Shown piece after piece: positions 1 through 9,400 of a stretch of DNA of 64,000 nt. The notes beneath the pieces are model-generated. The model was not told the DNA's origin. It did not search any database and saw only the letters and a list, made by a program, of their open reading frames with translations. Where the stretch lies: positions 310,001-374,000 of the forward strand of contig NZ_WTYC01000001.1 in NCBI RefSeq assembly GCF_009827325.1. The letters run 5' to 3'. The translations under genes and the position numbers were made by a program. Source of the stretch: Qipengyuania vulgaris (GTDB taxonomy: Bacteria; Pseudomonadota; Alphaproteobacteria; Sphingomonadales; Sphingomonadaceae). Positions within the stretch are counted from its first letter, which is position 1; each line of letters starts with the position of its first letter.

Positions 1-16
1 GCCCACTTCAATGAGT

Positions 17-736
17 TCAGACGCCCCGCCCAGATAGCGGGGCGTTTGTGTTTTGGACGGCGGTTCTTTCGGCTACGCGCCGCAGCGCGTTGACATAGGC
101 TTCGGGCGGCTGTGCACCGGGGATCATCAAGCGTCCCTCTACGATCATAGCTGGGACCCCCGTGATATTCATTTCCATCGCGGCCCGTTCTTCGACACGG
201 GTCTTTCGGGCCAGTTCTTCATCGACAAGCGCGGCCTCACCTGCTTCGCGGTCGAGGCCAATCTCTTCGATCACGTCGAGCAAGACTGAGCGTTCGCCGA
301 TGCGTCGCCGATAATTGAAATGGGCCTCAAACAGCGCGAGCTTCAATTGCGTCTGTCGATCCGACCCATGTTCTTCAAGAGCCCAAGTTAGTAGCTTGTG
401 CGCGTCGAAAGTGTTCCACATCATAGCGTCCGGAGCCCGTTCATCGCCTTTGTAATCGAGTGATACACTAGCGGCCTTGGCAGCCTCACTCATCTGTTCC
501 TGCACTCCCCGCGATTGCTCCAGGGTACGCCCGTATTTCCGGGCGATATGCGCTGTGCGTTCTTCGCCATCATCAGGCATATCGGGGTTGAGCTCGAAGG
601 CGTGCCAGCGGATGTCTGCCGCGATTTCACCTTCAAGCTGGTCTAGCGCCTGCGAGAGGTTTCCCCAGCCCACGAGGCACCAGGGGCACATCACATCGGA
701 CCAGATATCGATCGAGAGCCTGCGGGGTTCGCTCAT
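17..736 (-). CDS. DsbA-family oxidoreductase, FrnE-like
   Basis: Thioredoxin-fold protein of the DsbA/FrnE (2-hydroxychromene-2-carboxylate isomerase-like) family, about 239 aa. A CPWC active-site motif lies at residues 17-20 after the first beta strand, and a cis-proline segment (TGVPAM) sits near the C-terminus. There is no signal peptide, so it probably works in the cytoplasm, as FrnE proteins do. The chosen start (protein begins MSEPRR) overlaps the nudC stop codon as ATGA, indicating translational coupling; an ATG five codons further upstream is less likely. The last codons run into a hairpin that looks like the terminator of a gene to the left. The exact redox substrate cannot be told. 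Confidence 0.85.
   Translation of the reverse strand: MSEPRRLSIDIWSDVMCPWCLVGWGNLSQALDQLEGEIAADIRWHAFELNPDMPDDGEERTAHIARKYGRTLEQSRGVQEQMSEAAKAASVSLDYKGDERAPDAMMWNTFDAHKLLTWALEEHGSDRQTQLKLALFEAHFNYRRRIGERSVLLDVIEEIGLDREAGEAALVDEELARKTRVEERAAMEMNITGVPAMIVEGRLMIPGAQPPEAYVNALRRVAERTAVQNTNAPLSGRGV
21..54 (+). terminator. Probable rho-independent terminator of a plus-strand gene left of the window
   Basis: A perfect 9-bp stem (ACGCCCCGC at 21-29 with GCGGGGCGT at 37-45) and a 7-nt loop are followed on the plus strand by TTGTGTTTT. No plus-strand gene in the window needs it, so it should end a gene just outside. It lies inside the 3' end of the FrnE-like coding region. Confidence 0.6.
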
Positions 737-1593
737 CCTGAAATCCACCATTCCATCAGGTGGTGTGCGATAGCATGCGGTGGCGGCGCGACGAAGGGGC
801 CGTCACAATTCAGTGCAGCAATGACCTCTTCGCGAGAATACCAGCCTATCTCGGCCATTTCGGTCTCGTCGATCGTCAGCGAATCGTCATCGGCGTAGGA
901 ATGGCAGCCGATCATCAGCTGGCTTGGAAAGGGCCAGGGTTGGCTCGCGACGTAGGTCACATCGCGTACGCGAACGCCGCTCTCTTCGAGGACCTCGCGT
1001 GCAACCGCCTCTTCGATGCTTTCGCCGGGCTCCACGAAACCTGCCAGCGCCGAAAAGCGCCCTTCCGGCCAGCCGAGGCCGCGGCCCAGCATCAGGCGCC
1101 CCTCGTTCTCGACCAGCATGATCGTGACCGGATCGGTGCGCGGAAAATGGCTCGCGCCGCAGGAGGCGCAATCGCGCTGCCATCCGCCCTTTGCCAGTTT
1201 CGTATCACCGCCGCACTGTGCGCAGAAGCGATGTCGTGCGTGCCAGTCGACAATGCTGCGCGCGCCGCCGTAGAGTGCCAGATCGTCGGGCGAGAGCGTC
1301 GCCATGAGCGACCAGAGTTGCGGGTTGGCGATCCGCGGCGAAGCATCACCATGCGGAGGGACGGCCGCAAAACAGGCCTTTCCATCGTCCAGCCCCAGGA
1401 ACACGAGTTCGCCATCTTCCGGTGCATCCGCCAATGTGCCCCACGACAGCCGGCCATCCTCTCCGACCGCAGGCATCAGCCCGTCGAGCGCGAGCAACCG
1501 GGCCTTCCAGTTCGTGTACCCTGCCAGCCGCTCCGGATCGGCGCGGACATGGTCGGCGCGGTCCAGTCTCGATCCCGTGAAGGAAAGAATAAT
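733..1593 (-). CDS. nudC: NAD(+) diphosphatase (NudC-type Nudix hydrolase), probable ATT start
   Basis: Hydrolyses NAD(H) to NMN(H) and AMP, and in characterised members also removes NAD caps from RNA. With the proposed start (286 aa), a four-cysteine zinc ribbon lies at C124, C127, C142 and C145. The Nudix box follows at about 185-207 (GFVEPGES, then REVLEESG). The first ATG, at 1497, would cut off a conserved-looking N-terminus (FTGSRLDRADHVR). No ATG, GTG or TTG lies between the upstream gene's stop (1597-1599) and that segment. The first sense codons are GCC ATT ATT CTT, and an AGGGGG Shine-Dalgarno-like run sits 8 nt before the first ATT (1593-1591). I therefore propose ATT initiation. 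Middle gene of a three-gene minus-strand run. Confidence 0.85.
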   Translation of the reverse strand: MILSFTGSRLDRADHVRADPERLAGYTNWKARLLALDGLMPAVGEDGRLSWGTLADAPEDGELVFLGLDDGKACFAAVPPHGDASPRIANPQLWSLMATLSPDDLALYGGARSIVDWHARHRFCAQCGGDTKLAKGGWQRDCASCGASHFPRTDPVTIMLVENEGRLMLGRGLGWPEGRFSALAGFVEPGESIEEAVAREVLEESGVRVRDVTYVASQPWPFPSQLMIGCHSYADDDSLTIDETEMAEIGWYSREEVIAALNCDGPFVAPPPHAIAHHLMEWWISG

Positions 1594-1596
1594 GGC

Positions 1597-2904
1597 TCAG
1601 GCCCCCTGCATCGCGGCAAGATCGGACAGCACCGCCTTGGGGAACCCTTCATGGATCGGATAGGCTTCGGATGGCATGTACTGCGTCATCATGGTGGCGC
1701 GCAGGTTGGTCTTGTGACTGACGAATCCTACCGTTCCGGCAGCACCGCCCCAGCCATACGCATCGTTGTTGACCCGGCCGCCCGCACCAAAGCCCTGACC
1801 TTCGATCCACGTTCCCTTCGTCGTGGCGGTTTCGGGTAGAAGATTGGAGGTGCCGACGCGTACCGCCGTTTCCCCCATTACGCGGCGCCCGTCGATCACA
1901 CCGTAACCGAGCAGCATCTGCAGGAAGCGATCATAGTCACGCGTGCTGGAGACCAGGCCAGCGCCGCCGAACGGAAATGCCGGTTCATCGAGATAGACCG
2001 ACGAGGCTGCCGGATCCATCGGCAAGGGCACTCCCCCCATGATGCCGTAGTTGGTGGTGAACCGATCCACTTCGCTTTCAGGGACACGGAACCATGTGCT
2101 GGTCATCCCGGTCGGCTCGAAGATGGCGGTCCGCAGGAATTCGTCGAACTTCATTCCGCTGGCCACCTCGATTACGCGGCCCATAAGATCGAGACTGACC
2201 GAGTAGCTCCACTTCGTGCCCGGTTGCAGCACGAGCGGCAGGCGAGCCAGATTGTTGGCGAACTTGTCGAGGCCCTGGATAGCCTCTTCGCGGCCCAGTC
2301 CCGGGATCGGCAGGCGGCTGACCTGCCCCGGTACTACTCCGTATCTGACGTACTGGTCGCGGATCGGTCCCTTTTGCACAATGCTGTAACCCAGGCCTGC
2401 CGTGTGGGTGAGCAGATGGCGTACCGTGATCGGTCGCTCCGCCGGGACGAGGTCGGTAACGGAACCATCATAGGTTTTCTGAACCATCATGTTCGAAAAC
2501 GCCGGCAGGATCTCGGCGATCGGCTGGTCGAGGCCCAGCTTGCCATCGTCGATCAGCATCATCGCGGCCATGCCGGTGATCGGCTTGGTCATCGAGTAGA
2601 TGCGATAAAGGCTATCCGCATCGGCGCGCGTGCTTCCGCCGAGCGCCAGATTTCCGCGTGCGATGTAGGTCGGATCCTCTCGTCCCCAACCAAGAGCCGC
2701 GACCATGTTGGCTACCTTGCGTTCGCCGACATATTTATCGACCATCGCGGCGACATTGCGCCAGGCAACATCCGAATTTCCTTGCGCCAGCGCCATCCTG
2801 CCCATCGGTGCGCCCGCCAGCGCTGCCCCGGCAGTGAGCCATGCGCCCCCGCGCAAAAGCGAACGGCGCGAAAATTCAGCTGCGGCGAAGTCACGGTAAG
2901 CCAT
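1597..2904 (-). CDS. Exported serine hydrolase, beta-lactamase/EstB family
   Basis: 435-aa member of the class C beta-lactamase-related (Beta-lactamase Pfam family) serine hydrolases. The nucleophile motif SMTK is at residues 104-107, and a YSVS segment occupies the position of the usual Tyr-x-Asn motif. The N-terminus has a twin-arginine-like signal (SRRSLLRGG followed by a hydrophobic Ala-rich stretch ending MALAQ), so export by Tat is likely. Family members are esterases, D-aminopeptidases or transesterases more often than true beta-lactamases, so the substrate is open. It is the first gene of the run with nudC and the FrnE-like gene. The nudC reading frame begins directly after its stop. 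Confidence 0.8.
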   Translation of the reverse strand: MAYRDFAAAEFSRRSLLRGGAWLTAGAALAGAPMGRMALAQGNSDVAWRNVAAMVDKYVGERKVANMVAALGWGREDPTYIARGNLALGGSTRADADSLYRIYSMTKPITGMAAMMLIDDGKLGLDQPIAEILPAFSNMMVQKTYDGSVTDLVPAERPITVRHLLTHTAGLGYSIVQKGPIRDQYVRYGVVPGQVSRLPIPGLGREEAIQGLDKFANNLARLPLVLQPGTKWSYSVSLDLMGRVIEVASGMKFDEFLRTAIFEPTGMTSTWFRVPESEVDRFTTNYGIMGGVPLPMDPAASSVYLDEPAFPFGGAGLVSSTRDYDRFLQMLLGYGVIDGRRVMGETAVRVGTSNLLPETATTKGTWIEGQGFGAGGRVNNDAYGWGGAAGTVGFVSHKTNLRATMMTQYMPSEAYPIHEGFPKAVLSDLAAMQGA

Positions 2905-3015
2905 TTACGATCCTCATCCTCAAATATCCTTCGATGTGATGCGGATTAGAATCTGAACGGTCAATTGCGAAACGAAACTCTTGCTAAGCCAAGGTGATTT
3001 ACCCATATAGGACAC

Positions 3016-3237
3016 ATGCTTAACCTGCTTTCCATCCTATTCGGGATCGTCTCGCTCGTCATCGTCATCCCTGCGACCATTCCTTTCCTAGGCTGGGCCA
3101 ACTGGTTCGCCTTGCCATTGATCGTTATCGGCGTAGTGCTCGGACAGATTTCTTCGAGCAATTCCGGGCGGAATTTCAACCTGATCGTTTTGCTTATCGC
3201 GGCCGTCCGTCTGACGCTGGGTGGCGGTATTTTCTAG
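3016..3237 (+). CDS. Small two-to-three-helix membrane protein
   Basis: 73-aa protein almost wholly made of hydrophobic helices: residues about 3-22, 24-43 and 55-72, separated by a short polar stretch (SSSNSGRN). I do not recognise a named family, though small proteins of this look are common in Sphingomonadales. It is divergent from the serine hydrolase. It converges with mutY so tightly that the two stop codons share the tetranucleotide CTAG. A possible promoter (TTGCTA, 17 nt, CATATA) lies just upstream, but the implied transcription start is at the ATG, so I give it little weight. Confidence 0.65.
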   Translation: MLNLLSILFGIVSLVIVIPATIPFLGWANWFALPLIVIGVVLGQISSSNSGRNFNLIVLLIAAVRLTLGGGIF

Positions 3238-4253
3238 GCCAGCGCCAACCGTGCGGCTTTTGCGAACAGGGTCGGGAGCCCCGCCTCATCCAGCCGTTCG
3301 ATCGGCCACCATTCGCCCTCTTGCCGTGGTGTCGCCGCGCCAAGGTAGCGCCTTACAGACAATTCCAGTGTGAAGTGGGTAAAGCTGTGCCGAACCAGGC
3401 CTGCCCCCTCCCACTCTCCTTCGAGTAGCGGCACCCCGGCTCCATCCGTGCGGGCCGACCACCCATCGTCGGGCAGAGCTCGCATCCCTCCGAGCATACC
3501 CTTGCCTTCACGCCTGGCCAGCCAAACCATCCCCTCGCGCTCGATCCAGTAGGCCTCTCCCGTTCTCGTCGGCTTTGGCTTTTTGGCCGCTTTTACCGGC
3601 AAGGCTTCAGGGTCATGCTCCGCCCTGCCGCGGCAGTCAGTCGCCAACGGACACAAGAGGCACTTCGGACTGCGCGCGGTGCAGACGGCGGAACCGAGGT
3701 CCATCATGGCCTGCGCGAAATCGCCGGATCGCTGCGCGGGAGTTATGCTTTCCGTACAGACGCGAATCGCTTTGCGCACCACGGGCAAGGGTTCGGTCAG
3801 CGCGAAAAGGCGCGCCACCACCCGCTCGACATTGGCATCCACCACCACCGCGCGGCGTCCGAATGCGATCGCTGCAACCGCCGCAGCAGTATACTGCCCG
3901 AGGCCCGGCAACTGCCGCAGTCCTTCTTCGGTATCGGGAAAGCCGCCTCGCTCGGCAACTGCTCGTGCCGCTTTCACGAGATTGCGGGCCCGCGAATAAT
4001 AGCCAAGCCCTGCCCACGCCGCCATGACGTCTTCTTCGGGGGCGGTGGCAAGCGCTTCGACGTTTGGCCAGCGGCGTGTGAAAGCTTCGAAATATGGCTT
4101 GACCGCCGCAACGGTCGTTTGTTGCAGCATGATTTCCGATAACCAGACGCGGTAGGGATCAGGAGCCGCTTCGCCGGGCCTGGCTCGCCACGGAAGGTCG
4201 CGAGCATTGGCATCATACCATTCGAGCAATTTTTCGGAGACTATGGCGGCCAC
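3234..4253 (-). CDS. mutY: A/G-specific adenine DNA glycosylase MutY
   Basis: Removes adenine mispaired with 8-oxoguanine. The protein of 339 aa has the N-terminal HhH-GPD domain with catalytic Glu40 (SEIMLQQT). It also has the hairpin motif LPGLGQYTAAA, the conserved VVVDANVERV, a four-Cys [4Fe-4S] loop (CTARSPKCLLCPLATDC), and a C-terminal Nudix-like domain with FTHFTL that reads 8-oxoG. I chose a GTG start at 4253 (preceded by AGGCGG). Frames starting further upstream add unrelated residues and would run across the divergent dciA start 14 bp away. Confidence 0.95.
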   Translation of the reverse strand: MAAIVSEKLLEWYDANARDLPWRARPGEAAPDPYRVWLSEIMLQQTTVAAVKPYFEAFTRRWPNVEALATAPEEDVMAAWAGLGYYSRARNLVKAARAVAERGGFPDTEEGLRQLPGLGQYTAAAVAAIAFGRRAVVVDANVERVVARLFALTEPLPVVRKAIRVCTESITPAQRSGDFAQAMMDLGSAVCTARSPKCLLCPLATDCRGRAEHDPEALPVKAAKKPKPTRTGEAYWIEREGMVWLARREGKGMLGGMRALPDDGWSARTDGAGVPLLEGEWEGAGLVRHSFTHFTLELSVRRYLGAATPRQEGEWWPIERLDEAGLPTLFAKAARLALA

Positions 4254-4267
4254 GCTCCGCCTATGGC

Positions 4268-4831
4268 ATGAGCCCGGGAGTAATGAAAAGCGACAAACCG
4301 AAAAGCGGGACCAAGGCGCCGAAGAAGTCGCCCAGGCCGTATGAACGGCCCCGCGGCGGTCAGGCGAAGGCAATCTCGGACCTCATGCCGCAGATCGGCC
4401 GCCCGGCATTTCGCCGGTTCGGTTTCGTACAGAGTTCGATTGTGAGTCGCTGGCCGGAGATCGTCGGCGACACGCATTCTCGGGTATGCACACCCGAGAT
4501 GATCCGGTTCCCGCCCGGCGAGAAATCCGAAGGCATTCTGGAACTGGTCGTGCTCCCTGCCCACGCTCCGCTTATCCAGCAGGTATTGCCGGAGATTACG
4601 GAACGTGTGAATCGCTTCTTCGGTTATAAAGCCGTGGCCCGGATCAAGCTCCGGCAAGGCGCGGTTAAGCCTCCGGAGGACAGGAGGAGGACCAAATCGC
4701 CGCCTTCCCTCAAGCCGATACCGATGGAATTGGGAGATAGCCTGCGCGATATCGGTGATCCTGAATTGCGGACGGTTTTAGAATCCCTCGCACGCGGTCT
4801 CGGATCTCAGAGTGAAAATGGGAACAACTGA
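4268..4831 (+). CDS. dciA: DciA/DUF721 family protein (predicted DnaB loader)
   Basis: 187-aa DUF721 protein. The family includes DciA, the ancestral loader or operator of the DnaB replicative helicase, and alphaproteobacteria lack the phage-derived DnaC. The central block (RRFGFVQSSIVSRWPEIVG), the later hydrophobic strand (GILELVV) and the QQVLPEITERVNRFFGY helix match the KH-like DUF721 core. N- and C-terminal parts are basic and low in complexity, as usual. The start could also be the ATG at 4283. It is divergent from mutY by 14 bp and overlaps the next gene by about 20 nt, so the two are probably co-transcribed. Confidence 0.8.
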   Translation: MSPGVMKSDKPKSGTKAPKKSPRPYERPRGGQAKAISDLMPQIGRPAFRRFGFVQSSIVSRWPEIVGDTHSRVCTPEMIRFPPGEKSEGILELVVLPAHAPLIQQVLPEITERVNRFFGYKAVARIKLRQGAVKPPEDRRRTKSPPSLKPIPMELGDSLRDIGDPELRTVLESLARGLGSQSENGNN

Positions 4832-5549
4832 CTTGAAGAAATTTGCATATCTCAGGAAGCCGCTCATGTTGGCCGCCGCGACTGTGCTGGCTGCAACCGC
4901 TGCGGCACAGAGCGCTCCTCAGCCCGGACCTCAGAAGAAGGGCAATTGGGGTGCCATGGTGACACAGACCGAAGGCGGTCACCTGATCGGCAATCCTGAA
5001 GCCAAGGGAAAGCTCGTGGAATACATGAGCTATACTTGCTCCCATTGCGCCGCATTCGCCCGGACCGGCGATGGTGCGATCAAGCTCCTTTACGTCCCGA
5101 CGGGCAAGGTTTCTTACGAAATCCGCCATCTGATCCGCGATCCCGTCGACCTGACGGCTGCCCTCGCGGCTCAGTGCGGCGATCCAATCAAATTTCCCGG
5201 AAACCACGAGGCCTTGATCCTGAAGCACGACGAATGGATGGCCAAGGCGAAGAAGGTTACGCAGGCACAGAAAGCTCGGTGGAGTTTTGGAAGTTTCGGC
5301 AGCCGCGCTCAAGCAATCGCAAGTGACCTTGATTTTTACCAGATCATGGAGAGGCGCGGCTATTCCCGTACCTCCCTCGACCAGTGCCTGACCGATGAGG
5401 CCAAGGCACAATCGATCGCAGAGCAAAGCCAGGCTGATATCGAAGCGCACTCCCTCATTGGGACCCCCACATTCATCATGGGCGGCAAAAGGCTCGATGC
5501 TCACGACTGGGCCGGGCTCCAACCACATCTGGACAAGTTTTTCCGTTAG
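4812..5549 (+). CDS. Periplasmic DsbA-like thiol-disulfide protein (CSHC)
   Basis: Thioredoxin-fold DsbA-family protein, 245 aa from this start. A signal sequence (KPLMLAAATVLAATAAAQ) puts the fold in the periplasm. The active site reads YTCSHC near residue 77, and the cis-Pro loop is GTPTFIMGG near the end. Its start overlaps dciA; an ATG two codons later (4818) also fits. It is followed by a second DsbA-like gene of similar layout, and both contain the segments VEYMSYTC or VEYASHTC, EIRxLxRDPxD and GTPTF. The pair therefore looks like an old tandem duplication. Whether it oxidises or isomerises substrates is not visible. Confidence 0.85.
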   Translation: MKMGTTDLKKFAYLRKPLMLAAATVLAATAAAQSAPQPGPQKKGNWGAMVTQTEGGHLIGNPEAKGKLVEYMSYTCSHCAAFARTGDGAIKLLYVPTGKVSYEIRHLIRDPVDLTAALAAQCGDPIKFPGNHEALILKHDEWMAKAKKVTQAQKARWSFGSFGSRAQAIASDLDFYQIMERRGYSRTSLDQCLTDEAKAQSIAEQSQADIEAHSLIGTPTFIMGGKRLDAHDWAGLQPHLDKFFR

Positions 5550-5666
5550 GGCGAGTTAACCCACCAGTTGATTTTGCCGGTGATAGCCCTGTGGACACGC
5601 CCAAGGACGCGCTTCACCTTATAGACCCCATGACCTAGCCTTATCGACCGACGAAGAGGATTTGCG

Positions 5667-6413
5667 ATGAACCGCCGCTTGAGTTTCGTATTTGCCGCCC
5701 CCCTTGCGCTCACACTTGTATCTTGCGGGAGCAATGCCGAGGAGGCGGATGCAACAACCCTGGAAGGCGAGGCCGTTGCAGACATTGCAGCCCCCGAGGG
5801 CCAGAGCTGGCTTGAAACTGCAAGTGTAACCGAAGAGGGTGGCTTTGTGATCGGCAATCCCGAAGCTCCTTTGAAGCTGGTGGAGTATGCCAGTCATACG
5901 TGCGGTGCCTGCGCCTACTTTGCAGAAAGTGGCGCTGAACCGCTCAAGGAAGATTACGTCCAGTCCGGCGTGGTGAGTTTCGAAATCCGTCCTCTTCTTC
6001 GCGACCCGCTGGATGTAACTATCTCCACCCTGGCGCGGTGTGGTTCGCCGGCAGGCTTCCATGCCCTCGCCGATCAGGCCTGGGCCGCGCTTCCCGAGTT
6101 TAGCAACAATCTCCAGTCGAACGGTGCAGCATACGAGGCAGCCATGTCCGCTCCGCCGGAACAGCGGTTCGTGCAGCTTGCGCAGGCCGGAGGGTTGATC
6201 GATTTCTTCGCTGCGCGCGGCATCTCTGCCGATCAGGCACGCACCTGCCTTTCCGATGGCGACGCGATCAATGCGATGGCGGAGAAATCGAGTGAGGTCG
6301 CCGCCGCCAACAACGTGACCGGCACACCGACCTTTTTCCTCAACGGCCAGCGTCTCGACGTGAACCAGTGGCAGGCACTCGAACCTATCCTTCAGCGCGC
6401 CGGCGCGAGGTAA
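5667..6413 (+). CDS. DsbA-like lipoprotein (CGAC)
   Basis: 248-aa paralogue of the preceding gene. It begins with a lipoprotein signal (lipobox LVSC, Cys20) rather than a cleavable signal, so it should be lipid-anchored facing the periplasm. The active-site motif is CGAC and the cis-Pro loop is GTPTFFLNG. The different dipeptide between the cysteines (GA against SH in the neighbour) suggests a different redox potential. It lies 117 bp after its paralogue and 24 bp before smc, so it may form a transcription unit with smc. Confidence 0.85.
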   Translation: MNRRLSFVFAAPLALTLVSCGSNAEEADATTLEGEAVADIAAPEGQSWLETASVTEEGGFVIGNPEAPLKLVEYASHTCGACAYFAESGAEPLKEDYVQSGVVSFEIRPLLRDPLDVTISTLARCGSPAGFHALADQAWAALPEFSNNLQSNGAAYEAAMSAPPEQRFVQLAQAGGLIDFFAARGISADQARTCLSDGDAINAMAEKSSEVAAANNVTGTPTFFLNGQRLDVNQWQALEPILQRAGAR

Positions 6414-6437
6414 AGCCGGCGCGGGGGGCAGACAGCG

Positions 6438-9400
6438 ATGCTCATCAAACAGCTCAGGCTGAGCGGTTTCAAGAGCTTCGTCGAGCCCTCCACCTTGCGG
6501 ATCGAACCGGGGCTGACCGGGGTGGTCGGCCCCAACGGTTGCGGCAAATCCAATCTGCTGGAGGCTATCCGATGGGTGATGGGCGAGAATTCGCCCAAGT
6601 CGATGCGCTCGGGCGGGATGGAAGATGTCATCTTCGCGGGCACGGCCAGCCGCCCTCCCCGCGATTTTGCCGAAGTTGTTCTCTCTGCCGAAGACGACGA
6701 TGGCGAAGAGCTTGAGGTCGTCCGCCGGATCGAGCGCGGTGCGGGCAGCGCCTATCGCGTTAACGGCAGGGATGTCCGCGCGAAGGATGTCGCGCTCACC
6801 TTCGCCGATGCCGCTACCGGGGCCCATAGTCCCGCGCTCGTCAGCCAGGGGAAGATCGCCCAGGTAATCGCGGCCAAGCCAACCGAGCGCCGGATGATGC
6901 TGGAAGAGGCAGCGGGAATCGCAGGTCTCCATGTCCGCCGCCGCGATGCCGAGAGCAAGCTGCGCCAGACCGAGACCAACCTTGCGCGGCTCGAAGACCT
7001 GATGGCCGGTCTCGACAGCCAGATCGCGTCCTTGCGGCGGCAGGCCAAGCAGGCCGAACGCTATCGAAAGCTCTCCGACGAGATCAAGACTGCCGAAGCG
7101 CGGCTAGTCTTCGCCCGCTGGCGCGATGCTGCCGCAGCGGCGGACGAGGCCAAGAAAGCCGCAGCGCAGGCCGATACCCGTGTGGGCGAAGCCCAGAAGG
7201 CCGCCGACGAAGCTCAGAAGGCCCAGCGCGAGGCCGCCGAGAAGCTGTCCGAAGCGCGCGAAGAACAGGCCGACCGGAGGGACGATGCGAGCGCGCATGG
7301 TCACCGCATGGCCTCGCTGACGAGCCAGCTCGAGGCGGCCGAGCAACGCCTGGCCGATCTCGTCCGCCAGAAGGCCCGGCTGGAAGAAGACCGGGGCGAC
7401 GCGGACCGGCTTACCCAGGATGCCGCCGAGGCGCTGGCGCGGCTCGAAAAGGATCTCGCCGCGAGCGAGAAGTCCCTTGCTGCCGACGAGGAACGGCGCC
7501 CCGAACTGGTAGCACAGAGCGAGGATGCAGAGCGCGCCAGCCGCACCGCCGAACTTGCCCTCGCCAAGGCGACTGCCGATAATGCCGGGGTCGAGGCCGA
7601 ATGGCGTGTCGTCGAGGCGGAAGTTAGCCAGGCCAAGGCACGCCTTGAACGGATCGAGGCAGAGGCCCGGCGCATGGCCGATCAGCGTGCGGCCCTTGCC
7701 AGTGAAGACCTCGAAGCCGCGGTCTCGCAAGCACGGGACACGGCGGAGAATGCCGCCGCCCAAGTCGAGGCGAAGCGGGCCGCGATCGAGGATATGCAGG
7801 CGCGCAAGGCAGGCCTGCAGGCGCAGCGGGACGAGGCCGCCAGTGCCTATTCCGCGTCCAAGGCCAAGCTTTCCGGCGTCCAGCGTGAATACGATGCCTT
7901 GAAACGTGACCGCGAGGCGCGCGAGCGGGCAGCGGCGAAGCGCTCGGGCCGGCAGCAGGCAATCGACGGAGTGCGCGCCGAGAATGGCTATGAACGCGCA
8001 GCCGCTTCGGCCCTGGGCCGGGACGGAAAGGCACTGCTGGGATTGCCCGACGACGGGAGCGAGGGACGCTACTGGACCGGAGCCGACACGGGCAAGGAGG
8101 TGGCGGACAGTCTCGTCCATCACCTGGTCGAATGTCCCAGAGAGCTTCGCGCACCGCTCAGCCTCGTCCACGTGACCGAGAGCGATGACGGCCGGAAACT
8201 GGCGCCCGGCGAAAGCCTCGTGACGCTGGACGGACAATTGCGACGCTGGGATGGGCTGGTGGTCCGCGGTGAAGGCGCTGCCGAAGCCGCGCGGCTGGAG
8301 GCGGAGAACCGCTTCGCCGAACTCGACACGCTCGTGCCCGACCTGCAGGCGGCGGTTGACCTCGCCGAAGCCAGGCAATCCGAGGCGAGCGAGACGCTTT
8401 CCAATCTCCAGCGCGAACTGATCGCTGCCGATCGCGAGCTGTCTGCCGCCAGCGAGGCGGAGCGGCAAGCCCTGCGAGCGCTCGACCAGGCAGAAGCGGC
8501 GCGCGAACGGGTGGCCGCGCGGCTAGCCGAACTGGAACGAGCCGAGAGCGAGCATGCAGACCTCGTTGAGGCCGCCCGGTCCGACCTCGCCGCTGCAGAA
8601 ACGAAGCGTGACGCCCTGCCCGATCCGGCTGCGGGCCGCGCCTCGCTGGAAGCTGCGCGCGCCAGAAACGAGGCGGCCCGTATAGCGCTGCAGGCACGAG
8701 CCGCAGAGCTCGCCGCGCATGACCAGTCGCTCGCGGTCGCGCGCGAACGCACCGCCGCACAGCGTAGCGACATGGCGAACTGGCAGGATCGTTCCGGCGA
8801 GGCTGCCCGGCGCCTTTCGGACATGGCCCGCCGGTTCGAAGAGATCGAGGAACAGCGCGCCATATTCGCCGCCAAGCCCGAAGGCCTGATGCGGGAAATC
8901 GAGCAGGGCGACACGGTCCGCGAGAGGCTGGGCGCCGAACTCGCCGAAGCCGAGAAGGCCCTGCACGCCGCCAGCCAGGCCGCGCAAGAGGCGGACCGCG
9001 CATTCGCCGCAGCAAACGAGGCGCTTGCGGAAGCGCGTGAGAATCGTGCCGGCCTGTCGGCGCGGGCCGAGAACCAAGACGGGCGACGCATCGAGATGGC
9101 GCGTATTTCAGGGGAGCGGTTCCAGTCCCCTCCCCCGCTGCTGCCGAAAAAGTTCGAATTCGAGGAAGACAGCGTCAAATCCGCCGATGCGGAGGGCGAG
9201 GAAATGGATCGCCTCACGGCCAGCCGCGAGCGGATCGGCCCGGTGAATCTGGTCGCCGCCGAAGAGCTGGAGAAGATCGAGAGCGAGCACGGCACCAACG
9301 CCGCCGAGCAGGAGGAACTGCGCGAAGCGGTCAGCCGGCTGCGCGGTTCGATCGGCAATCTCAACCGCGAAGGCCGCGAACGGCTGCGCGAAGCGTTCGA

